A stretch of 64,000 bases of DNA from the NCBI RefSeq assembly GCF_000203795.2, contig NW_006281102.1:1478582-1542581 (forward strand). The letters run 5' to 3'. A program made the position numbers and the translations under genes. Under the pieces are notes generated by a model. The model worked only from the letters and a program-made list of their open reading frames with translations. It had not been told where the DNA came from and made no database searches. Source of the DNA: Batrachochytrium dendrobatidis JAM81. Its lineage: Eukaryota > Chytridiomycota > Chytridiomycetes > Rhizophydiales. This document shows, one piece after another, positions 56,150-64,000 of the stretch (the first letter of the stretch is position 1; each line of letters opens with the position of its first letter).

Positions 56150-57334
56150 TCATTCAGTCGAATCTCCGTATTTGTTGGTTCGTTTCTTTAAAACTACCTG
56201 TGCTGCTTCCACTTCCTCTCTAGTACGAGGAAGTAATTTTACCTCACCATCATCATGAGTCTTGTCGTGTGCTGATGACGATAGCGGAATCACAGTCACT
56301 TGTTCAAAGTCATCCAAATCCTCATAGGATTGCATTTGGACGTGGCGCATACCAATATCCTGTCTGGAATCGCTATGATCTAATTCAGGGGTTTCTTGTG
56401 GTCCGAGATTGTTTTGTTTCCTCAATCGATCCCATGTTGTAACAATCGAACTATCGTGTTGGCGTCGGATACTATCCCAAGAAGGTGCACCAGTAGCTTC
56501 TGCAACTTTTTGAATTGTCACTACTGCTTCACGACGCTTCTTTAGCGCTTCTTCAATCAGTCGAGGCGATGCTGATTCAAAGTCAAATTCTATTTCTGCT
56601 GATGGACCTGCCTTGATCGTAGCTGATCTGCTCAGCTTAAACAGGTCAAATCCAATATCACTAAATATTGAATATTCATGAAAAATGTTGAATATCCAGT
56701 ACAGTCAATTTATGATGAATCCAGCACTTGCTTACCTGCTTTCTAGCATCATCCGAAGCGCAGAGTCTTGAGGTAAACCCAATTTGAGCATCTCACCTGC
56801 CTGATGATTACCATACCTTCGTCCAATCAATTCACCCAATGCAAACCCTCCAGTCAGAATAAACCCGCCACGAATCGAAATGGGCTTAAGAGACATCTTC
56901 CTAACTATAAACTCCATTGATTTAATCAGAAGAATATATAACGATGCAAGGCTGTATGAATATTTGGCAGATCTGCAGGCAGTCTAAAATAAACATGATT
57001 GATGGTGACAAATGAATATCAGTGTAGCATGAATATAACTTACTTCCATAGATGCCGACAGTCATTCCCAGAACAATACCAGCAATGTCTACATGAGCAT
57101 GATGATTTGTTGGATACAGTAGTATAGATGTTGAGATAGTGACTCATGCATGATGGCTCAGATTGGCAAGAACAATGTCTGTGCATGAATGAATTGCAGT
57201 CAAGACCAAGAATACTTACGACAAGACAGCATGTACTTTGCTGCATTATGAAAGACTTGTTTCTCATTAGCAGTGGGTGTGTACTGAAACCCAATTGTTG
57301 TTCCTATTTCACGTCGGTCTTGCTGTTCTGGCAT
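56150..57334 (-). CDS. Possible OCIA-domain-like mitochondrial protein
   Basis: Four exons: 57334-57220, 57088-57044, 56904-56736 and 56660-56150, giving 279 residues. MPEQQDRREIGTTIGFQYTP precedes TANEKQVFHNAAKYMLSCHI, AGIVLGMTVGIYG and GGFILTGGFALGELIGRRYG. A conserved helix before two Gly-rich hydrophobic segments is the pattern of OCIA-domain proteins, which sit in mitochondrial and endosomal membranes. The C-terminal half is charged, with WDSIRRQHDSS and TWDRLRKQNN. The join of exons 2 and 3 uses acceptor TTTATAG. Without it the DNA would make two smaller genes, one starting at the ATG at 56917. Family assignment is tentative. Confidence 0.55.
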
Positions 57335-57893
57335 ATGTAAAGCTGGTAAATTTATTTCAGGGTAAAAAGCTATTCTTCAATCGTATCGACGCAATGGAAG
57401 ATCAAGATACAAACAGCCAATCTCATGAAATGATTGTGTCAATTTACTAAACATTAATGTGTTTTGGACTCATTACTTGACTGATTTCTTGATGATTGGC
57501 ACAGAAACAACCGTTGTATTTCCAAGATTGCATTATTGAACTAGAACGCGAGCGTATCTGCAAGTTTGGAATACTTGACACAACCCGATATGTGAATTGA
57601 AATGGATGAATCTGGTAATTGTACAATATATATCTATATCAAAAATGTAAAAAGAAATCATTGCAGTTCAAGCTATAGTTTAATCATGGGCATTATATAA
57701 TAAGCGTTGTGTTTAGAAAAGTCAGTGTAGTCGATCTGTAGTGGAAAACAACAAATATTGTCTATTCCAAAGCAAGATAGATACAGAAAGGTGTTTCATT
57801 TTACGTGAATACGGCGGTAAAATAAATCTATATTATAGAATACAACTTCAAATACTTGATGCATAGTATTCAACTGCATCAAAATATTGATAT
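57335..57893. mobile_element. Intergenic with a family A element ending at 57812
   Basis: The right end is well preserved: attccaaagcaagatagata, then gtgtttcattttacgtgaat ending at 57812. Upstream landmarks of the family appear at 57506 (gcacagaaacaaccgttgta) and 57541 (ctagaacgcgagcgtatctg). The left end, expected near 57400-57425, is degraded. The element lies about 80 bp past the stop codon of the neighbouring minus-strand gene. Confidence 0.65.
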
Positions 57894-60800
57894 TTAAAGA
57901 CGTTCCAATACTGCAGTCACTTGAGCCAATGCTGCAACACATATAGATTTAAAATCCATATCCACGGGTCTATTGCTGGGGGTAAAAGCATCAGTTGATC
58001 GAGCAGACGCATCCAATGACACTCCATCAGCTGTAGAGGATGGTGAAGGAGATAACACTGCTCTCTGATCCTGTACATATTCGCTTGTATTAGATACACC
58101 CATAAACACACCTAACCCGCTATCGTCCAGTCTTGGCGTTCTTCTAAACTGAGGCGAGCTACCACTACCATGACCCATGAATGGAAATTCCACATCCATA
58201 CCCTTTGAAAGAGAGTGGTGATGTTTACCGACACGACCGCTGCTGCTCATTTCGCGACGAATGAAGTGGGGCGTGGGTATATCTGATATGAGCGCAAGCG
58301 TTCGAGTGCCAGTTATTCGAGTTTGCCCCGACAATAGTGTAGGAGTTTTGCTTCTAATGAACCCACTAAATGATGCACTTCGTTTCCGTTCAAGTTGTCT
58401 TGGTGGTGAAGTGGTGTCCAAGGGAGACGCTATTCCTGGACGATCGCTTCCAATTATCAAGTCGGGATTAACGTCCACAAACTCATTGGATTCAGGTATA
58501 GAACAATCTGAATTTTGCTCATGGAGTTCAAGTGACTGAGATACAATGCTGTGATGGGTTAGTCCAAGTTGGACTAGCATGCCTTGAGAATTAAACCCAA
58601 TATCACGAGGTCGTCCTTCCTTGACCAAATCCAACAAGATGCGTTTGGAAATATCCCATTTGGAAAATCCAGCACCTTTCAGCTCTGCCATTTCAAGCCA
58701 CGCATATGATATAAACTTGGCAGTGACGGATACATGCGTGGCATCCAATTCATCGTCCAATTGGATACAGTGTCGAAAATGTTCAAACGAGTGGTGTTTC
58801 TGCAAAGAAACATTAGAGTGAACATGCTCTTGCATACAAGCTAGAGCAATATACTTGCATATTGTACCAGCAATTAAATGATATACAACATCTATTTTGA
58901 TGTACAATGAGTTTTTGGCTTTTGCAGGTTTGGATGCATTCCGTAATGCGGTGGTTTGTTGGTAAATGGCTTCCAAGAGCGTTTTCAGACTATACAAGTG
59001 TAATGAGCTGGTATTGGACTGTGCAATACTCGCTATGCCTCGGAAAAGATACACTGAAACAAACAGCATATATGGGTATAGTATTTCATCCGTCCCAACC
59101 CATTCAAGCACCAGTTTACATGCACGTATCATAGACAGACCCTACATATTTCAGCACCGTATTGAAATAGCAGAGTATAGAAACAGTCAGAGCCAAATAT
59201 CTAGGCAGGATTGACATGAAATAAATACAATCTACCTTGATCCCCGTCCCTTGTTGCGAGGAAATCAGATTTATGTTTTGTCTGCAACTAGCCAGCACAT
59301 CTGCAATATTAATTACACAGTCATAACAAGCTTCCTTAGTTGAATCCAAAACAGGAAATATTGCAGCAATGCCACATATCAACACTCCGGCAACTTGCTG
59401 GCAGTCATTAATGTCTCTGCAAAAGTGTGATGTTAAAACAGTACTCTTTGAATCTAATGGCAAATTACGAGGATCCCATACTCGCAATAGAGTATTATAA
59501 GCATGCGCGTAGTCTTGAAGTAATAGTGCAGTTATTCCCATTTCTAAAAGCAGGCGAGTGGATGTCTGTGACGCTGGTGGTGACAATTGCATGCATGCAT
59601 CAATAATGTTGTATCCCCACTGTGGCTGTCCAATATTGCGACAAGCAGTGCTGCAAACTAGAGCCATACTCTTTGATTTCCTAAAAACAGTTGACGTTTA
59701 AATTTTGTATGCTTTAGACATTATTTTACAGTAAATATTGCAGCAAGAATATAATCACTCTTACGAATAGTTTTGTTGAATTATTTGTATAATTTGGGTG
59801 ACTAGCTCAGACTCGGCCACTACAGATGGAAGCGAACAAAATGCGAGGGGGCTATTGATAACACAGGAAAGGTAGGCTATAGCAGAAAATGGAGCTGCGA
59901 CATATATCCATTCAAGATAAATCAGTTATCACTGTTCATTATCAAATAGCCCAAGCAAGTAAGGAACAGCAAGCAATTACTTACCGTATACATTATCTTG
60001 ATATGTGGCTAGGAATAAAGACTCCATAGCACCGTGTGCCTTGTTTCGCACTCCAACTGTCTTGAAAAACACAATAAGTGACCTTGAAAGCTAAAATATA
60101 AACAGTCAAGTCAGCCCATATAAAAACATCAAGTAATATTATAATGAAAAATGCAGAATAAAACCTACAAAAACAGGAGCAACGCAAAATATGGATTTTC
60201 CCAAATCCAATGCACCGACTACATCAGTGTACAGTGCTTTTGTAGCCCGAGTGACAGTGATTGAATCGCTACATCTTGAAGTAGCAAAATGTGTCCCAAT
60301 GGTAGCAGCATTGTGTCCAATCTCGTCGGTCGTAGAAATGCCTTCTATCTGTTTAGATATCTTTTGCAACAGCTGCCACGATTTACGCAAATTCATTGCA
60401 CCATTGATATCTCTTCCATCTAAAATCTGAAAGATTCCACGAAGAAGTAACAACAGTACCAAACAGCATTCAATATCCAGCTTCCATAGTTTCCAAAACA
60501 GAGTTTCTTGTCGAAGTGATGTAGATGTTGCCACTCCATGATCCAACCATGCCGTACTTGAACTTTTTGAATGGGTAGAGCCAAAAGTAGGCATCCGAGA
60601 ATTCAGGGAAATTGATGGAAAACTAGAAAGCGCAACAGAAATATACTGTGTGTCGGATATGTCCAACATTTTTAAGCAAACAGACATGGCTGAGTTGAGT
60701 GATCGATATAGCTCGTCTTTTGTCTGGTGCGATCCAACTGAGATATGCTGCAAAAATCGAGTCTATATGCGCCAGATTAAATAAAAAAAGTTGGCCGTCA

Positions 60801-62440
60801 TTGCATTTAATTCCAGTTTTTGATACATCCTTTCAAATACTACTTACAAAAACGATTAAAAGAGAAAACCGAGACAGTACTTTATCGCGAGACTGGGATT
60901 TAGCAATGTCCAAAACTCCTTCAAAATGATTGGTCCACAGCTGATTGCATGCTTCATTAAATTCTTTGCGCCGAATAATGAAATTTTCAAAAGTATCTTG
61001 CTCTGGCCGAGCTCTTCTGAACAAAGCCGAGTCAGGTGCGGCAGTGGAAGCAACAAGTCTTTTTGTAGACATTCCTGAAATAGGTAGAAACGTTGACTGG
61101 TGAAACGAGATTGGATGTGGTCTGTCGGATTGAAAGTTTGAATACTCGACTTGATCTGAATAGTCTATGTCAGCAAATGGACGAGATTTTAGCGATGATT
61201 TTTGAATGGAAATGGGAGCTGATGTACACATGTTGATGGTGGAATTGTCCAGTGACGACTTTAATCCTGGCATTGAGCTTTCGATTTTAGCGACGTGTGC
61301 TTCAATAGTATGACCTGTATTTGTGGAGCATGCTGATGAGGTATAGATTCAATTAATTGATGTAAAGTATATTTAAAATATTGCACATTTGAGTTACACT
61401 TGAATGTATACCTAAAGTCGGGACTTTTGTAGTTGCAATATAAGCAGTGGATTCAGGGAAAAAGAAATCAGAAGCATCAAGTGATTGAGCCTTTGCATCT
61501 GTATGAATCGGTGGAGCAGCTTCAACTTGAGAAGTAGCAAGCGTAGATGTATGATCGTTCGAATTTTGCAAATTTGATACATTAAATCTTTGCTCATTCT
61601 CGTCGTGGTCGAATATAGGAGTATAGCCTGCCTGAACATGTATATCTTTAGCCCACACATAATCACCAAAGATCATTGTGACATACACATAACACAGGAG
61701 TTCACTCCATGAAATAAGAAACTGAAATGCGAGGGTAATAAAAGCAAGTCCAGTATACGCAGTTGTTGCTCTAAAAAACATGTACAAGGTAGATATCTAT
61801 ATATTTACAGAACACAAACAGCAGGATTAGAACATATGCATATTTGAATATTTTGCAAGCGCCAAAAACACCATCGACTTACAAACGTGCAGATAAGAGG
61901 GATTCTAAACCGAATAGCCCAATCAAACCGCAATAGAAAAAACAAGATCAGTAGACACCGAATGCAAGAGAGAAGCATCAAGTCGATCGGCGGCAGATTA
62001 ACGATGGAAGAAGGAAATGGCAGACGAAGTTTGTCAGGATAAACAACGATATAAACAACGAACAGACAGACAGAGCAGATAAAGTCGATGGCAGTCAGTG
62101 CAGCCAAGACATGACTATATCTGATGGTTGGACTGGATCCAGCATTGAATCTGGTGGATTGTAAGTTGGCATCTGCGGGTGTGCTGCAGACTGGATGGCC
62201 AAGTGGCCTATCGGCCATTACTGGAACAGAGCGTTTATAAGGGAAGCCCGACAGCATCCACTGAATCAAACTGCTGTTGTTGGAGATGCCAGGATCGATC
62301 TCTACAAAGGACATGACAGGATCTACATCGCTGCCCAATAACCCATCAGATTCATGTTCTGCATCCGATTCTCTACCATTGTTCATATTGATTTCAAGCA
62401 CACCCAAATCAGTGTTGCTACTAGAGAGTATCTGCACCAT
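57894..62440 (-). CDS. Large protein: N-terminal four-helix membrane region plus TTC39/Iml2-like C-terminal part
   Basis: Eight exons: 62440-61883, 61796-61412, 61314-60848, 60762-60169, 60090-59985, 59876-59765, 59680-59236 and 59141-57894. All phases join, giving 1,304 residues. Residues about 105-270 hold four hydrophobic helices (LTAIDFICSVCLFVVYIVVY, IDLMLLSCIRCLLILFFLLR, AYTGLAFITLAFQFLISW, LLCYVYVTMIFGDYVW), reminiscent of the MENTAL domain of STARD3. From about 390 the protein is soluble and helical. LDIECCLVLLLLLRGIFQIL, NGAMNLRKSWQLLQKI and VVGALDLGKSIFCVAPVF recall TTC39/Iml2 proteins, which work in lipid-droplet and inclusion clearance and organelle homeostasis. The C-terminal 250 residues are Ser-rich. 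Two genes fused in error is the main alternative, at the 61412/61314 junction. Confidence 0.55.
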
Positions 62441-63511
62441 ACTAATAGCAGCAAGTAGTTCAAATGCAGGACAATTGACACTATCGGAGTTTGTTATAAA
62501 TACTCTCAGTCCTGCCAGTGCATTTTAAGCATATTTGACCCAAGCTCTAGCTGATAGCTTTTTAGTCATGTGTTTGAAGCTCATTCAGAACGATTGATAT
62601 CGAAGTGCGTTGCACCCGTTTAAACTATCAACGACGTCTCGGATGTTAAAGAGTTCAGAATAAACTTGGTATTGGCATCATGCATACAATGGTGCTATGA
62701 CTGAATGCTCGATTATGTCTAGTTTGTATTATTCAACATGTTGAATAATACGACTAGGCTTGAATCTACAATATTCTAATCCAAGGTTTACCAACTCCAT
62801 TCATGAGAGCATGTGTTGGAGATTCATGAGGTAACTCAGTCCAATCAATAGATGGTATAGTTCGTTATTTATGGAAATCATCTCGAGTATCTTGGTCATC
62901 CTTTCAATAGTTGAAGGTGTATCTGGTAGCTTAGCTTGGATTCGTTTAGTAGATTCATTGATGCCAAACGGCCAGCACATGGACTTTAGTTGATGCATAT
63001 TCAAGTTAGAAATCATAAATATCAATAAACAGCCATCTAAATCTGATCCAGTTTAAAATATTTGTTCATAATACTGACGAGTTTTATTTTCCAAAATAAT
63101 TAATGGCATTCACAAGTTCCTTCATTGATCGTAGATGGAATCTATGCACTAAACAACCCAACCGCCTCAATAGCTGTCGCTCTAGTGTGTGTAATCTACA
63201 GTCGTATTCACATAGAATGGAGTACTATTTATCCTGCAATGGCTGTCTTGTTCCATAATATGCAAGATTCGTTATGCTTTCCTACAAAAATTGATCTTTT
63301 TGATTCTTCCATCAACACAATATCCATCGTATGATATCGACAGTCAAACTATAGTGTTGAACTGGAATTAATTCATTACGATCCAAATATTGAGTTTGAC
63401 TGTTGTACAGCAAGTATGGTGTGAATTATCATGTCATGAAACTGACTGTATATTATACACTGGCTTATTTAATGTTCTACTTTACATGATGCAGCATAAA
63501 AGTATATAGGT
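62441..63511. other. Intergenic, 1.1 kb, with a diverged family A copy
   Basis: A diverged family A copy spans roughly 63204-63494. Its left end is GTATTCACATAGAATGGAG and its right side contains catgaaactgactgtatatt followed by ctactttacatgatgcagc. Positions 62441-63200 are AT-rich with no gene supported; the short frames there lack protein features. Confidence 0.5.
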
Positions 63512-64000
63512 CTATTTATTAAACCAATGCTCCACAAATTTACTGTGCGCATCGTTGCTTTCATCCATATAATCAGATGCTTTTTTTGTTTTAGATCTGA
63601 TTTTTGCGCTCAGCCTGGCTATCTTTTCTTTAATTTTATCGCATCGAGCAGCATCACGTTCTTTAGTCTGTGTATCCTGTTTGGATTCATTGTCTGCACT
63701 AGTATCGGAATTTACACTAGCTTCCAATTCTTTTAGACACTTTTTTAACTTTCTCTCAAGTTTAATCACTCGGAGTTTGAGTGAAAGTGCATTGTGAGCG
63801 CTCAAAATAGCTTGATCTTTCAACATGGACGCTTGTTTTAATTGGGTTTTAGCGCTTGTGTCCAAATGGGTAGAAGGTTTGGATTTTGGTACAGAAACTT
63901 GAAAGTTTGGATTGGGATTTAAACCAAGATTCAAACCGTAGTTTGGCTTGGATCCCTGAATAAGTCTTTGCTTGGAACCTGAATCAAGAGTCAAACTGTG
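63512..64000 (-). CDS. Charged coiled-coil protein, partial (5' end beyond the window)
   Basis: The frame is open from the window edge to a stop at 63512, leaving at least 162 codons. No ATG is found in the visible part. The N-terminal 50 residues are Asn/Pro/Lys-rich (LNLGLNPNPNFQVSVPK). Two heptad-type helices follow, ALSLKLRVIKLERKLKKCLK and RDAARCDKIKEKIARLSAKI, ending with EHWFNK. This style (repetitive N terminus, then charged helices) is seen in small secreted protein families of chytrids, but no signal peptide can be tested here. Function unknown. Confidence 0.55.
   Translation of the reverse strand, partial: HSLTLDSGSKQRLIQGSKPNYGLNLGLNPNPNFQVSVPKSKPSTHLDTSAKTQLKQASMLKDQAILSAHNALSLKLRVIKLERKLKKCLKELEASVNSDTSADNESKQDTQTKERDAARCDKIKEKIARLSAKIRSKTKKASDYMDESNDAHSKFVEHWFNK

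Noticed and set aside
56732..56917. Separate small gene starting at the ATG at 56917
   Set aside because: A TTTATAG acceptor just downstream joins this exon in phase with the hydrophobic exon 57088-57044, giving a coherent OCIA-like arrangement. The single-gene model was preferred, though not proven.

Overview
The window is nuclear DNA of an AT-rich, intron-rich fungus. Genes carry many short introns of about 40-120 nt with GT-AG (two apparently GC-AG) borders. The encoded set is fungal: OSBP/Osh lipid-transfer protein, APC3/Cdc27, MPC2-type pyruvate carrier, BAG co-chaperone, M1 aminopeptidase, DPBB/expansin-like wall protein and a secreted S41-type peptidase. A clear orthologue of the centriole/flagellum coiled-coil protein CCDC146 (MBO2) says the organism makes flagella. 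Together with secreted S41 and expansin-like genes this points to a zoosporic chytrid, perhaps Batrachochytrium-like; that placement is inference.

Layout. 1-1022: tRNA-Gly(GCC) and element debris. 1023-3199 (-): DNAJC3/P58IPK co-chaperone of the ER. 3200-4213: two copies of a dispersed terminal-inverted-repeat element (called family A here). 4214-9271 (-): large ankyrin-repeat protein. 9990-11669 (-): NTF2/SnoaL-like domain fused to Jupiter/HN1 motifs. 12057-15819 (-): CCDC146. 15876-16899: a second TIR element (family B). 17590-19743 (+): Ser-rich protein of unknown role. 20224-20951 (+): mitochondrial pyruvate carrier subunit. 21194-22129 (+): four-helix membrane protein. 22355-23480 (-): PH-like-domain protein. 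23840-24238: short family B element. 24274-26103 (-): BAG-domain protein whose ubiquitin-like domain is split by an intron holding a family A element.

26300-34171 is the most striking structure: two 3,339-bp arms in inverted orientation around a 1,194-bp spacer. I saw no length difference and only one base difference between the arms. Each arm carries an expansin-like gene and a small signal-peptide ORF; the spacer carries a unique small Lys-rich secreted protein. Both inner breakpoints fall in the terminal bases of family A elements.

34841-36781 (-): OSBP-related protein with an altered signature (His to Tyr). 37559-38101 (-) and 38257-41241 (+): divergent pair, EF-hand-like membrane protein and Cdc27/APC3. 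41436-42887 (+): F-box/ankyrin protein. 43111-43181 (-): second, identical tRNA-Gly with an LTR-like repeat upstream of it. 43851-45368 (-): unknown multi-exon gene. 45777-48890 (-): M1 aminopeptidase. 50211-52235 (+): secreted S41-type peptidase. 53559-54851 (-): MARVEL-like membrane protein. 56150-57334 (-): possible OCIA-like mitochondrial protein. 57894-62440 (-): 1,304-residue protein with an N-terminal four-helix region and a TTC39/Iml2-like C-terminal part. 63512-64000 (-): partial charged coiled-coil protein running off the edge.

Exon structures were worked out by hand from splice signals, frame continuity and family resemblance. No transcripts or database searches were available.
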